DNA from: Pseudomonas sp. KUIN-1
GTDB lineage: Bacteria > Pseudomonadota > Gammaproteobacteria > Pseudomonadales > Pseudomonadaceae
Direction: 5' to 3'
Assembly: GCF_009176725.1 (NCBI RefSeq)
Contig: NZ_AP020337.1
Coordinates: 1,736,001-1,800,000 of the forward strand
Length of the DNA stretch: 64,000 bases
Part shown: in pieces, positions 23,758 through 34,427 of the stretch
Numbering within the stretch: the stretch's first letter is position 1
Layout of the letters: every line of letters begins with the position of its first letter
Program-made: the position numbers and the translations under genes
The notes under the pieces: generated by a model
Told to the model about the DNA's origin: nothing
The model's database searches: none
What the model saw: the letters and a program-made list of their open reading frames with translations, nothing else

Positions 23758-26205
23758 TCAGCGAATCTTGCCGGCTGCCAGGGTCAGTTCTTCCTTGTCG
23801 AAATCATCCACATCGATCACCTTGCGGCGGGCTGCCTCGGCGGTACGCAGGGTCTGCGCTTCGTCGGCCTGCAACACACCGAGGCGCAGCGCGGCGTCGA
23901 TGACCGGCTCGCCAGCGTCCGGCTTGACCTGACCACTCTTGAGGGCCACTTGCAGCTTCTTGTGCAGCGGATACGCAGCGCTGAGCAGGTCGATGGCCTG
24001 TTGCAGCGCGCCGACCGGATCGTCTGCTGATTGCGGGCGATAGCAGCCTGCCAGCAACTCTTCCAGCGTCGGATCGCCCTTGGCGCGGCCCAGTACCTGG
24101 GCAACTTCGGCATCCAGTCTGTCCGAAGGCCCCTTGTGTCGGCGACCGAACGGGAACACTACGGCACGCAGCACCCCGCCCAGTATCCGGTTGGGGAAGT
24201 TGCTGAGGATCTCGTCCATTGCCCGTTCCGAATGCCCGAGGCTTTCTTCCATGGCCCAGCGGAACAACGGGCTCATGTGGTCCGGTGATCCGAGGTCGTG
24301 ATAACGCTTGAGCGCTGCCGAGGCCAGGTACATGTGGCTGAGCACGTCGCCCAGGCGGGCCGACAGGCGTTCGCGGCGTTTCAGCTCGCCGCCGAGCAGC
24401 ATCATGCTCAAGTCGGCGAGCATCGCGAACGCTGCTGCCTGGCGGTTGAGCGCCCGGAAGTAGCCCTGGCTCAGGCCGTTGCCCGGCGCTCTTTCGAAAT
24501 GGCCAAAACCCAGGTTGAGGATAAAGGTGCTGGCGGCATTGCTCACCGCAAAGCCGATGTGTTTGAGCAGCAGGCTGTCAAACTCGATCAGCGCCTGCTG
24601 TTTGTCCTCACGCCCGGCCAAGGCCATTTCCTTGAGTACGAACGGATGGCAGCGAATCGCGCCCTGGCCGAAGATCATCAGGTTGCGCGAGAGGATGTTG
24701 GCGCCCTCGACAGTGATGAAGATCGGCGCACCTTGCCAGTTGCGACCCAGGTAATTGTTCGGGCCCATGATGATGCCCTTGCCGCCATGCACGTCCATGG
24801 CGTGACCGATACACTCGCGGCCGCGCTCGGTCAGGTGATATTTGAGGATCGCAGAGAGCACTGAAGGCTTCTCGCCCAGGTCGACCGCATTGGCCGTCAG
24901 CATGCGCGCACTGTCCATCAGCCAGGCATTGCCGCCGATGCGCGCCAGTGCTTCCTGGATGCCTTCGAATGCCGAGAGAGGCACATTGAATTGCTCACGC
25001 ACCTTCGCGTACTGGCCGGTGACCAGGCTGGTGTACTTGGCAGCGCCGGTGCCGACGGCCGGCAGCGAGATCGAACGACCCACCGACAGGCAGTTCATCA
25101 GCATCATCCAGCCCTTGCCCAGCATCGGCTGACCGCCGATCAGGTAGCTCAGCGGGACGAACACGTCCTTGCCGGAGTTGGGACCGTTCATGAACGCTGC
25201 TCCCAGAGGCAGGTGACGGCGGCCGATCTCCACGCCGGGCGTATCGGTCGGAATCAGCGCCAGGCTGATGCCCAGATCTTCTTTTTCGCCGAGCAGGTGC
25301 TCAGGATCGTGGGCCTTGAAGGCCAGGCCGAGCAGGGTGGCGACCGGGCCGAGGGTGATGTAGCGTTTTTCCCAGGTCAGGCGCAGGCCGATGACTTCTT
25401 CACCCTGCCACTGACCTTTGCAGATGATCCCGGTGTCGGTCATCGCGCCAGCATCGGAACCGGCCAGCGGACCGGTCAGCGCGAAGCAGGGAATGTCTTC
25501 GCCGCGTGCCAGACGTGGCAAGTAGTGATTGCGTTGCTCGTCGGTGCCGTAATGCAGCAGCAATTCGGCAGGGCCGAGGGAGTTGGGCACCATCACCGTG
25601 GAGGCCAGGTCGCCGCTGCGGGTGGCCAGCTTCATGGCCACCTGAGAGTGGGCGTAGGCCGAGAAGCCCTTGCCACCGAATTCCTTGGGGATGATCAGCG
25701 CGAAGAAGCCGTGCGCTTTCATGTGCGCCCAGGCTTCGGGCGGCAGGTCCATGGCCTGGCCGATTTCCCAGTCGCTGACCATTGCGCAGAGTTCTTCGGT
25801 CGGCCCGTCGATAAAGGCCTGTTCCTCTTCGGTCAGCTGGACTTTCGGGTAGGCCAGCAGCTTGTCCCAGTCCGGACGACCGCTGAACAGCTCGCCATCC
25901 CACCAGACCGTGCCGGCATCGATCGCATCGCGCTCGGTCTGCGACATCGGCGGCAGGACTTTTTGAAACCAGCTGAACATCGGTGCAGTGAAATGCTTAC
26001 GGCGCAGATCGGGCAGCATTACCGGTACGAACACTGCCAGCCAGAGCAACCAGAACACCGTCAGCAGCCATCCTGGCGCGTGACTGAAAATACCCATGGC
26101 CAGCAGGTAGACAGCTACCACGCCAAGCGCCGGGAGCGGGGCGGTTCGCCGATGAGCCAGCCAGGCAATGCCGACGACCAGCACAACAATCCACAACAAC
26201 AGCAT
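23758..26205 (-). CDS. fadE: Acyl-CoA dehydrogenase FadE, 815 aa
   Basis: A flavoenzyme catalysing the first step of fatty-acid beta-oxidation. The N-terminus has two hydrophobic segments (about 1-20 and 28-60) that anchor it to the inner membrane, as in E. coli FadE. The dehydrogenase core has P-K-E-F-G-G-K-G-F-S, F-A-L-T-G-P-L-A-G-S-D-A-G-A, HGGKGIIMGPNNYLGR and TVEGANILSRNL. The C-terminal third is the FadE-specific extension. The start at 26205 has GGAGG nine bases upstream; a longer frame of 68 codons overlaps the divergent promoter region. Length equals E. coli FadE (about 814). Confidence 0.96.
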   Translation of the reverse strand: MLLLWIVVLVVGIAWLAHRRTAPLPALGVVAVYLLAMGIFSHAPGWLLTVFWLLWLAVFVPVMLPDLRRKHFTAPMFSWFQKVLPPMSQTERDAIDAGTVWWDGELFSGRPDWDKLLAYPKVQLTEEEQAFIDGPTEELCAMVSDWEIGQAMDLPPEAWAHMKAHGFFALIIPKEFGGKGFSAYAHSQVAMKLATRSGDLASTVMVPNSLGPAELLLHYGTDEQRNHYLPRLARGEDIPCFALTGPLAGSDAGAMTDTGIICKGQWQGEEVIGLRLTWEKRYITLGPVATLLGLAFKAHDPEHLLGEKEDLGISLALIPTDTPGVEIGRRHLPLGAAFMNGPNSGKDVFVPLSYLIGGQPMLGKGWMMLMNCLSVGRSISLPAVGTGAAKYTSLVTGQYAKVREQFNVPLSAFEGIQEALARIGGNAWLMDSARMLTANAVDLGEKPSVLSAILKYHLTERGRECIGHAMDVHGGKGIIMGPNNYLGRNWQGAPIFITVEGANILSRNLMIFGQGAIRCHPFVLKEMALAGREDKQQALIEFDSLLLKHIGFAVSNAASTFILNLGFGHFERAPGNGLSQGYFRALNRQAAAFAMLADLSMMLLGGELKRRERLSARLGDVLSHMYLASAALKRYHDLGSPDHMSPLFRWAMEESLGHSERAMDEILSNFPNRILGGVLRAVVFPFGRRHKGPSDRLDAEVAQVLGRAKGDPTLEELLAGCYRPQSADDPVGALQQAIDLLSAAYPLHKKLQVALKSGQVKPDAGEPVIDAALRLGVLQADEAQTLRTAEAARRKVIDVDDFDKEELTLAAGKIR

Positions 26206-26365
26206 AAGTATTCCTCCGTGATGACCGCCGCTGTGGCAGCGATCAAACTGGTCGCCAGGCAGTGGTGAGGCGACATCGATAGTGACCCCTGGTTGACGAG
26301 GAAGTTGCCGCCGCTTAGGGGTAGACTGTGAGCCTTTATTTATCAGCGACTGCGAGGGGAACGCA

Positions 26366-26989
26366 ATGCTCAAGATCTGGGGACGGAAGAATTCCAGCAA
26401 TGTGCGCAAGGCACTCTGGATTGCCGAGGAAGTGGGCGTACCCTACGAGACGCAGGACGCCGGTGGTGCATTCGGCCTGGTCAACGAAGCGGCCTATCGC
26501 GCGAAAAACCCTAACGGCCGGATTCCGATGATCGAAGACGGCGACTTCGTGATGTGGGAGTCCAACGCCATCGTGCGCTATCTGGCCGCCCGGCATGCCC
26601 CCGATTCTGATTTATACCCCGCAGACCTGCAGGCCCGCGCCAATGCAGACAAGTGGATGGACTGGACCACCTCGACCATCGCCGCGCCGTTCAGCCCGGT
26701 GTTCTGGGGCGTAGTACGCACGCCGGCCGAGAAACAGGACTGGCCGGCCATCAAGCAAGGCATCAAGACGCTGCACAGCCTGCTGCTGGTGGCCGACGAG
26801 GCGCTGTCGCGACAGCCCTGGCTGTCTGGCGATGCTTTCGGCATGGGCGATATTCCCCTGGGATGCTTCGCCTACGGCTGGTTTGAAATGCCGATTGAAC
26901 GTCCGCCGCTGCCTCACCTCCAAGCCTGGTATGAGCGTCTCAAGACGCGCCCGGCTTATCGCAAGGCGGTCATGACCCCGTTGACCTGA
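26366..26989 (+). CDS. Glutathione S-transferase family protein, 207 aa
   Basis: A two-domain GST: the thioredoxin-like N-terminal domain has S-S-N-V-R-K-A near the catalytic position, NPNGRIPMIE (cis-Pro loop) and the glutathione gamma-glutamyl contact WESNAIVRYLA. The C-terminal helical domain carries a G-D-A-F-G-M-G-D-I-P N-capping box. Divergent from fadE over 160 bases. Substrate not predicted. Confidence 0.92.
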   Translation: MLKIWGRKNSSNVRKALWIAEEVGVPYETQDAGGAFGLVNEAAYRAKNPNGRIPMIEDGDFVMWESNAIVRYLAARHAPDSDLYPADLQARANADKWMDWTTSTIAAPFSPVFWGVVRTPAEKQDWPAIKQGIKTLHSLLLVADEALSRQPWLSGDAFGMGDIPLGCFAYGWFEMPIERPPLPHLQAWYERLKTRPAYRKAVMTPLT

Positions 26990-27172
26990 GCATGTGATGT
27001 GAACAGGTGAAAGGGCTGATCGGGCGCATGTCCGGCGCTCGATATTTACTATTAACAGATGTGTCTGTACTTGAACGACGCAGCCGAGCACCATTGCGCG
27101 GCTGGGGCGTCACGGCAGGCGGCTGGTGACAGTCATCTTCAATTCCTTTTTCTGATGAGTACCTTTCCCGAT

Positions 27173-28101
<929 letters not shown>

Positions 28102-28105
<4 letters not shown>

Positions 28106-28890
28106 CCGTACCCAACGGCGAGTTGCGCCCCAATCTGATCGCCCTGAAAACCATCGTCTACCGTGAAGTGCACCGCTTCATGCGGATCTGGCCGCAGACC
28201 CTGCTGCCGCCAGCCATCACCATGGTCCTGTACTTCGTGATTTTCGGTAACCTCATCGGTCGCCAGATCGGCGACATGGGCGGCTTTACCTACATGCAGT
28301 ACATCGTGCCGGGGCTGATCATGATGTCGGTGATCACCAACTCCTACGGCAACGTGGTCTCGAGCTTCTTTGGTGCCAAGTTTCAGCACTCCATCGAAGA
28401 ACTGATGGTGTCGCCGGTCTCGCCGCACACCATTCTGGTCGGTTACACCCTGGGCGGTGTATTGCGTGGTCTGATGGTCGGTTTCATCGTCACCATGCTG
28501 TCGATGTTTTTCACCGACCTGCAAGTGCACCATTTGGGCGTGACCATTATCGTGGTGGTGTTGACCGCGACGATTTTCTCGCTGCTGGGCTTCATCAACG
28601 CAGTGTTTGCGCGCAACTTCGATGATATCTCGATCATCCCGACCTTCGTCCTGACCCCGCTGACTTATCTGGGCGGCGTGTTCTACTCGATCAACCTGTT
28701 GCCACCGTTCTGGCAGACCGTGTCGCTGGCCAACCCGGTCCTGCACATGGTCAATGCCTTCCGCTACGGCATTCTGGGCGTCTCCGACATCAAGATCAGC
28801 ATCGCCCTGGCGTTCATGATCGTGGCGACCTTCGTGCTGTATATCGGCTGCGCCAGGTTGCTGGTGAGCGGCCGCGGTATGCGTCAGTAA
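28102..28890 (+). CDS. yadH: ABC-2 type transporter permease, YadH family, 262 aa
   Basis: A membrane permease with about six transmembrane segments. The ABC-2 pattern L-M-V-S-P-V-S-P-H-T-I and the late YLGGVFYSINLLPPFWQ segment are present, matching YadH. It partners the ATPase upstream (ATGA overlap). A hairpin follows the stop. The system probably exports a lipid-like or glycan substrate, but this is not established. Confidence 0.92.
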
Positions 28891-28900
28891 CACATTGGCT

Positions 28901-28925
28901 TCGACCCGCCAGGCTGGCGGGTCGA
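28901..28925 (+). terminator. Hairpin after yadGH
   Basis: TCGACCCGCCA (28901-28911) pairs with TGGCGGGTCGA (28915-28925) around GGC, an 11-bp perfect stem ten bases after the yadH stop. There is no T-run, so it may stabilise the 3' end rather than terminate alone. Confidence 0.5.
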
Positions 28926-29026
28926 GCGCTGGCCGGGACCGGCCGTTCAGATTCTGCAACACACCACCCCTTCCGACATTTCCCCTGTGCGCTGATTCTT
29001 GAGGCTTTCCGCTGCAAGGAACCGTC

Positions 29027-31243
29027 ATGCGCACAGGGATGATCGCGCTCGCGCTCGGGCTGCTTGCCCTGCGTTTTCTACCGGCCCTGCCGCCGACCTG
29101 GCTACTGCTGCTGATGCCGATACTGGCGTTGATGTTGCTGCCGTTCCGTACCTATCCGCTGGCGTTCTTTCTGCTCGGTTTCACCTGGGCCTGCGTTTCG
29201 GCGCAGTGGGCATTGAGTGACCGCTTGGCGCAGCGTCTCGATGGTCAGACGCTGTGGGTGCAGGGCAAGGTGGTCGGTTTGCCCAGTGTCGCCGAAGGTG
29301 TGGTGCGCTTTGAACTGGAAGATGCCTGGTCACGACGTGCCAGGCTGCCGGCGCGAATCCGCATGGCGTGGTACGGCGGCCAGCCCGTAAACAGCGGCGA
29401 GCGCTGGCGCATGGCGATCAAACTCAAGCGGCCGGCCGGGCTGGTCAATCCGGATGCTTTCGACTACGAAGCCTGGCTACTGGCGCAGCGCATCGGTGCG
29501 ACCGGCACGGTAGTGGATGGTCAGCTATTGGCACCCGCGCGTGCCGCCTGGCGCGATGCCATTCGTCAGCGCCTGCTGGCGGTCGATGCGCAGGGCCGGG
29601 AGGGCGGTCTGGCGGCGCTGGTGCTGGGCGATGGCTCAGGGCTGTCGAGCACCGACTGGCAGGTGTTGCAGGATACTGGCACTGTGCATCTGCTGGTCAT
29701 TTCCGGCCAGCACATCGGTTTGCTGGCCGGCGTGATCTACGCGCTGGTCGCAGGCCTGGCGCGCTGGGGGCTGTGGCCACGCTTTTTGCCCTGGCTGCCG
29801 TCGGCGTGTGCACTGGCGTTCAGTGCTGCACTGGGCTACGGACTGCTGGCCGGTTTCGAGGTGCCGGTCCGGCGAGCCTGTGTGATGGTCGCGATGGTGC
29901 TGCTGTGGCGCTTGCGTTTTCGTCACCTGGGCGTGGTCTGGCCTTTGTTGCTGTCCTTCAACGCGGTGCTGATCTTCGAGCCGCTGGTGACGCTGCAGCC
30001 GGGTTTCTGGCTGTCCTTCGCGGCGGTCGGCATTCTGATCCTGATTTTCAGCGGGCGTCTTGGCGCCTGGAGCTGGTGGCAAAGCTGGACACGGGCGCAA
30101 TGGCTGATCGCCGTTGGCTTGTTGCCGATCCTGCTGGCGCTGAACCTGCCGATCAGCCTCAGCGGCCCGTTTGCCAACCTGCTTGCGGTGCCTTGGGTCA
30201 GCGTGATTGTCCTGCCGCCGGCATTGCTCGGAACGCTGTTGCTGCCAGTCCCCGTGGTCGGGGAAGGTCTGCTCTGGCTGGCGGGCGGGGCGCTGCAGGG
30301 GCTGTTCGTATTCCTCGGCGCGGTGGCCGCCGCATTGCCGGCCTGGCTGCCCAGTGCCGTGCCGGTCTGGGCATGGTGGTTGAGTCTGCTCGGAGCCTTG
30401 CTCCTGTTGCTGCCCAAGGGCGTGCCCCTGCGTCCGCTGGGCTGGCCGTTGCTGTTGCTGTGCGTTTTTCCGCCGCTCGAATCAGTGCCTGAAGGTCAGG
30501 TCGATGTGTTGCAACTGGATGTGGGGCAGGGCCTGGCGATTCTCCTGCGCACCCGCAATCACACACTCCTGTATGACGCAGGCCCACGTTTCGGTGAGTT
30601 CGATATCGGTCAGCGCGTGGTCGTGCCCGCCATGCGCAAGGCGGGTGTCCGCCATCTTGACCTGATGTTGATCAGCCATTCCGACGCAGACCATGCCGGA
30701 GGTGCAGCAGCGGTTCATCAGGCCTTTCCGGTGGCCCGCGTGCTAGGCGGTGAGCTGGCCCGCCTCGCGCCGCAACTCGACGCCCGACTGTGCGAGAGCG
30801 GTGCACGCTGGGAGTGGGATGGCGTGGTGTTTTCCACGTGGCGCTGGGAGCAGGGGCCTGACGGCAATCCGGCCTCCTGCATCCTCAGCGTCGACGCCAG
30901 GGGCGAGCGTCTGCTGCTGGCGGGCGATATCGACGTGCACGCCGAGCGTGCGGCGATCGACAGCGGGTTCGACCTTCGTGCCCACTGGTTGCAGTCGCCG
31001 CATCACGGCAGCCGTACCTCGTCGTCCAAAGCATTTCTGCGCGCCGTGGCACCGGTTGGCGTGCTGATTTCCCGTGGTCGCAACAACGCGTTCGGTCACC
31101 CGCATCCGTTGGTCATGGCGCGCTATCGAGGCCTGGGCATCGCCAGTTACGACAGTGCCGAGCTGGGCGCGGTCCGTCTGCAACTGGGGACATTCGGAAC
31201 GCCACAGGCCGAGCGCGCGCAACGGCGCTTCTGGCGTGATTGA
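29027..31243 (+). CDS. comEC: DNA internalization-related competence protein ComEC/Rec2, 738 aa
   Basis: Inner-membrane channel for single-stranded DNA uptake. An N-terminal hydrophobic and DUF4131-like region (1-200) leads to the Competence domain (about 215-480) with the family start L-V-I-S-G-Q-H-I-G-L. A C-terminal metallo-beta-lactamase-like domain carries LDVGQG and HSDADHAGG (predicted metal ligands) and a later HHGS. Complete length for Pseudomonas ComEC. A small-subunit exbB-like gene follows about 80 bases downstream. Confidence 0.93.
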   Translation: MRTGMIALALGLLALRFLPALPPTWLLLLMPILALMLLPFRTYPLAFFLLGFTWACVSAQWALSDRLAQRLDGQTLWVQGKVVGLPSVAEGVVRFELEDAWSRRARLPARIRMAWYGGQPVNSGERWRMAIKLKRPAGLVNPDAFDYEAWLLAQRIGATGTVVDGQLLAPARAAWRDAIRQRLLAVDAQGREGGLAALVLGDGSGLSSTDWQVLQDTGTVHLLVISGQHIGLLAGVIYALVAGLARWGLWPRFLPWLPSACALAFSAALGYGLLAGFEVPVRRACVMVAMVLLWRLRFRHLGVVWPLLLSFNAVLIFEPLVTLQPGFWLSFAAVGILILIFSGRLGAWSWWQSWTRAQWLIAVGLLPILLALNLPISLSGPFANLLAVPWVSVIVLPPALLGTLLLPVPVVGEGLLWLAGGALQGLFVFLGAVAAALPAWLPSAVPVWAWWLSLLGALLLLLPKGVPLRPLGWPLLLLCVFPPLESVPEGQVDVLQLDVGQGLAILLRTRNHTLLYDAGPRFGEFDIGQRVVVPAMRKAGVRHLDLMLISHSDADHAGGAAAVHQAFPVARVLGGELARLAPQLDARLCESGARWEWDGVVFSTWRWEQGPDGNPASCILSVDARGERLLLAGDIDVHAERAAIDSGFDLRAHWLQSPHHGSRTSSSKAFLRAVAPVGVLISRGRNNAFGHPHPLVMARYRGLGIASYDSAELGAVRLQLGTFGTPQAERAQRRFWRD

Positions 31244-31324
31244 GTGAATGGATATCGATCTCGGCGTTCGGCACTTGGCGACCCTATGGTAGAGTGGCGC
31301 CAATTTTTCGAGGGAGTGATCACT

Positions 31325-32002
31325 GTGTGGGAACTGGTCAAATCTGGCGGCTGGATGATGCTGCCGATTATTCTGAGCTCCATCGCCGCCGCCGGCATCA
31401 TCATCGAGCGCTTGTGGACGTTGCGTGCCAGCCGTATCACGCCACCGCACCTGCTCGGGCAGGTCTGGCAGTGGATTCAGGAACAGAAGCTGGACAGCGA
31501 AAAGCTCAAGCAGCTGCGCGCTGACTCGCCGCTGGGCGAAATCCTTGCCGCAGGGCTGGCCAATTCCAGGCATGGTCGCGAGATCATGAAGGAATGCATC
31601 GAAGAAGCCGCTGCCCGGGTCATTCATGAACTGGAGCGCTACCTCAGCGCACTGGGCTCGATCGCTGCCATGGCGCCGTTGCTTGGTTTGCTCGGCACGG
31701 TGCTGGGCATGATCGATATCTTCGGCTCGTTCAACAGCTCCGGGGCCACCGCCAATGCCGGTGTGCTGGCAGGTGGTATTTCCAAGGCGCTGATCTGTAC
31801 CGCGTCGGGTCTTATCGTAGCGATCCCGGCGATTTTCTTTCATCGCTTTCTGCAGAGCCGCGTCGATGAGCTGGTAGTCGGCATGGAACAACAGGCCATT
31901 CGTCTGGTTGAAGTGGTGCAGGGCGACCGCGATGTCGATCTGATCGACGCCAAGATCGATCTCAAGTCGCTGGCCAGAGCGGGCGGGGGCAAGAAGAAGT
32001 GA
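31325..32002 (+). CDS. exbB: ExbB/TolQ-family proton channel subunit, 225 aa
   Basis: MotA/TolQ/ExbB domain protein with three transmembrane segments: about 9-28, then a long cytoplasmic stretch, then the pair in S-I-A-A-M-A-P-L-L-G-L-L-G-T-V-L-G-M and L-I-V-A-I-P-A-I-F-F. The start is set at the GTG at 31325 (V-W-E-L-V-K-S-G-G), preceded by GAGGGAG eight bases away, matching the Pseudomonas homologue. Upstream codons (from 31244) look like leader. It overlaps the exbD-like gene by four bases. It has no tonB neighbour, so its outer-membrane partner is unclear. Confidence 0.9.
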   Translation: MWELVKSGGWMMLPIILSSIAAAGIIIERLWTLRASRITPPHLLGQVWQWIQEQKLDSEKLKQLRADSPLGEILAAGLANSRHGREIMKECIEEAAARVIHELERYLSALGSIAAMAPLLGLLGTVLGMIDIFGSFNSSGATANAGVLAGGISKALICTASGLIVAIPAIFFHRFLQSRVDELVVGMEQQAIRLVEVVQGDRDVDLIDAKIDLKSLARAGGGKKK

Positions 32003-32430
32003 AATTTCGCCGTCGCAGACCCCGGGAAAACATCGACATCAATCTGGTCTCTCTGATTGATGTGGTGTTCATCCTGCTGCTGTTCTTCATTGTGACGACC
32101 ACCTTTACCCGTGAAACCCAGTTGCGGGTGGATCTGCCCCAGGCCGTCACCGGAACGCCGGACGTGGACGCCAGCGCCAAACAGCTGGACATTGCCATCA
32201 ACGCCGACGGGATTTTCTCGCTGAACAATCAGTTGTTGCCGAAAAACGACCTGGCGACGCTGATCGAGGCGCTGCAGCGCGAGTCGGGGGGCGATACCAG
32301 CCTGCCGCTGTCGATCAGCGCCGACGGCAAGACCCCGCACCAGTCGGTCATCACGGCCATGGATGCGGCGGGCAAGCTGGGCTTCAGTCATCTGCGCATG
32401 ACCACTGTCGAGGCCACACCGGCTAACTGA
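31999..32430 (+). CDS. exbD: ExbD/TolR-family protein, 143 aa
   Basis: Single transmembrane helix at about 15-35, preceded by [14 protein letters not shown] with the essential membrane aspartate, and a periplasmic domain. Energy-transducing partner of the upstream ExbB. ATGA overlap with exbB. Its stop (TGA at 32428-32430) touches the lpxK ATG, so the pair is embedded in the lipid A/KDO operon. Confidence 0.92.
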   Translation: MKFRRRRPRENIDINLVSLIDVVFILLLFFIVTTTFTRETQLRVDLPQAVTGTPDVDASAKQLDIAINADGIFSLNNQLLPKNDLATLIEALQRESGGDTSLPLSISADGKTPHQSVITAMDAAGKLGFSHLRMTTVEATPAN

Positions 32431-33425
32431 TGGCATTCACTGACCGTTTGCTCGACGCCTGGTACAAGGGCCACCCTGCGCTGGCGCTGTTGCGCCCGCT
32501 CGAAGGTCTTTACCGGCGTGTCGTAGAGCGCAAACGGGCGCGGTTTCTGGCGGGCGAAGGTGATATCTATCGAGCGCCGGTGCCGGTCATTGTGGTGGGT
32601 AATATCACCGTCGGTGGCACGGGCAAGACGCCGTTGATTCTCTGGATGATCGAGCATTGCCGCCGTCGCGGTTTGCGTGTCGGTGTGGTCAGCCGTGGCT
32701 ACGGCGCCAAACCGCCAAGCCTGCCGTGGCGTGTCCTGCCTGAACAAAGTGCCAGCGAGGCGGGGGACGAGCCGTTGCTCATCGTGCAGCGCTGCGGTGT
32801 GCCGCTGATGATCGATCCGGATCGCAGTCGCGCCGTACAAGCCTTGCTCGCTGCCGAATCGCTGGATGTGATTCTTTCCGACGACGGCTTGCAGCATTAC
32901 CGGCTGGCCCGCGACCTGGAACTGGTGCTGATCGATGCCGCCCGTGGTCTGGGCAATCGCCGTTGTCTGCCTGCCGGGCCGTTACGCGAACCGGCCGAGC
33001 GGCTGAACAGTGTCGACGCCTTGCTTTATAACGGTGCCACGGCTGACAGGGACGACGGCTATGCCTTCAGGCTCAAGCCTTCGGCACTGATCAATCTGCG
33101 CAGTGGCGAACGTCAGCCAGTGGATTATTTCCCGGCCGGGCAGGCGCTGCATGCGGTCGCCGGAATCGGCAATCCCCGACGTTTCTTCAATACCCTCGAA
33201 GGATTACACTGGCGACCGGTGCCTCACGCGTTCGCCGACCATGCTGTCTACAGTGCTCAAGCGCTGACATTTGCACCCGCGCTGCCCTTGGTCATGACCG
33301 AGAAGGATGCGGTGAAGTGTCGTGCCTTTGCCGCTGATGACTGGTGGTATCTGGCAGTGGATGCAGTACCTTCCGATGCCTTTGTCGGTTGGTTCGACCA
33401 GCAACTGCTACGTCTTTCTCCATGA
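32430..33425 (+). CDS. lpxK: Tetraacyldisaccharide 4'-kinase LpxK, 331 aa
   Basis: Phosphorylates the lipid A precursor at the 4' position at the inner membrane. P-loop [13 protein letters not shown] near residue 50-62, [10 protein letters not shown], and the S-D-D-G-L-Q-H-Y motif with the catalytic Asp (about 150) are present. Full length. Overlaps exbD by one base and is followed 17 bases later by ycaR. Confidence 0.96.
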   Translation: MAFTDRLLDAWYKGHPALALLRPLEGLYRRVVERKRARFLAGEGDIYRAPVPVIVVGNITVGGTGKTPLILWMIEHCRRRGLRVGVVSRGYGAKPPSLPWRVLPEQSASEAGDEPLLIVQRCGVPLMIDPDRSRAVQALLAAESLDVILSDDGLQHYRLARDLELVLIDAARGLGNRRCLPAGPLREPAERLNSVDALLYNGATADRDDGYAFRLKPSALINLRSGERQPVDYFPAGQALHAVAGIGNPRRFFNTLEGLHWRPVPHAFADHAVYSAQALTFAPALPLVMTEKDAVKCRAFAADDWWYLAVDAVPSDAFVGWFDQQLLRLSP

Positions 33426-33442
33426 TTGCTTCAGGATCTCCT

Positions 33443-33628
33443 ATGGACACCAAACTACTCGATATCCTCGCTTGCCCTGTCTGCAAGGGACCATTGAAGC
33501 TTAGCGCCGACAAGACCGAGCTGATCAGCAAGGGCGCAGGCCTTGCCTATCCGGTGCGCGACGGCATCCCGGTGATGCTCGAAAGCGAAGCTCGCACCCT
33601 GAGCACCGACGAGCGGCTGGAAAAATGA
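33443..33628 (+). CDS. Trm112/YcaR-family small protein, 61 aa
   Basis: Small zinc-binding-type protein: [16 protein letters not shown] with a CPxC knuckle, then [11 protein letters not shown]. Between lpxK and kdsB, as in most gammaproteobacteria, and often listed as ycaR. An upstream ATG overlapping lpxK is discarded because the family starts at this Met. It overlaps kdsB by four bases. In bacteria its exact role is not known. Confidence 0.94.
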   Translation: MDTKLLDILACPVCKGPLKLSADKTELISKGAGLAYPVRDGIPVMLESEARTLSTDERLEK

Positions 33629-34389
33629 CCGCAGCGTTTACCGTTGTCATTCCTGCGCGCTACGGCTCCAGCCGCTTTCCGGGCAAGCCGCTGAAAACCA
33701 TTGCTGGCAAACCCATGGTTCAATTGGTCTGGGAGCAGGCCTGCAAGAGCAGCGCCGAACGCGTGGTGATTGCCACCGACGATGCGCGCATTGTCGAAGC
33801 CTGTCAGGCTTTTGGTGCCCAAGTGCTGCTGACGCGCGACGATCACAACTCCGGCACCGATCGTCTGGCCGAGGTGGCCGCGCAATTGGGCCTGGCGGCT
33901 GACGCGATTGTCGTCAATGTGCAGGGCGACGAGCCGATGATCCCGCCTGCGGTGATCGATCAGGTGGCGTCCAATCTGGCCGCCCATCCCGAAGCCGGCA
34001 TGTCCACGCTGGCCGAGCCTATCGACGACGTGGCCGCGTTGTTCAACCCCAATATCGTCAAGGTGGCTACGGACATCAACGGCCTGGCGCTGACGTTCAG
34101 CCGGGCTCCCTTGCCGTGGGCGCGCGATGCGCTTGCAGCAAATCGCGACCAGCTGCCTGCCGGCGTGCCTTATCGTCGGCACATCGGGATCTACGCTTAT
34201 CGTGCGGGTTTCCTGCATGACTTCGTCAGTTGGGGCCCGTGCTGGCTGGAAAACACCGAAAGCCTGGAACAATTGCGGGCGCTGTGGAATGGCGTGCGAA
34301 TTCACGTTGCCGACGCGCTTGAAGCGCCACCCGGTGGCGTCGATACCCCCGAAGACCTGGAGCGCGTAAGGCGCTTGCTGGAGGGTTGA
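33625..34389 (+). CDS. kdsB: 3-deoxy-manno-octulosonate cytidylyltransferase KdsB, 254 aa
   Basis: Activates KDO as CMP-KDO for lipopolysaccharide. The nucleotidyltransferase start [17 protein letters not shown], the TDD motif after [21 protein letters not shown] and RHIGIYAYR are conserved. ATGA overlap with ycaR. Its TGA overlaps the start of a 12-codon remnant, where ptpA is expected in other Pseudomonas. Confidence 0.97.
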   Translation: MTAAFTVVIPARYGSSRFPGKPLKTIAGKPMVQLVWEQACKSSAERVVIATDDARIVEACQAFGAQVLLTRDDHNSGTDRLAEVAAQLGLAADAIVVNVQGDEPMIPPAVIDQVASNLAAHPEAGMSTLAEPIDDVAALFNPNIVKVATDINGLALTFSRAPLPWARDALAANRDQLPAGVPYRRHIGIYAYRAGFLHDFVSWGPCWLENTESLEQLRALWNGVRIHVADALEAPPGGVDTPEDLERVRRLLEG

Positions 34390-34427
34390 TGCGCTTCGTC
34401 CAGTGTTCCGGGAAGGCGAGGGCATGA
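34389..34427 (+). pseudogene. ptpA: Likely remnant of ptpA (low-molecular-weight protein tyrosine phosphatase), 12 codons
   Basis: A 12-codon frame beginning MRFV and ending GKARA starts with an ATG that overlaps the kdsB TGA (TGATG) and ends with a TGA that overlaps the murB ATG (ATGA). Exact coupling at both ends is what an in-frame internal deletion of a full gene would leave. In related Pseudomonas the gene here is ptpA (starts MRVLFVCLGNICRS). Inference only; the sequence keeps at most the first and last codons. Confidence 0.45.
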
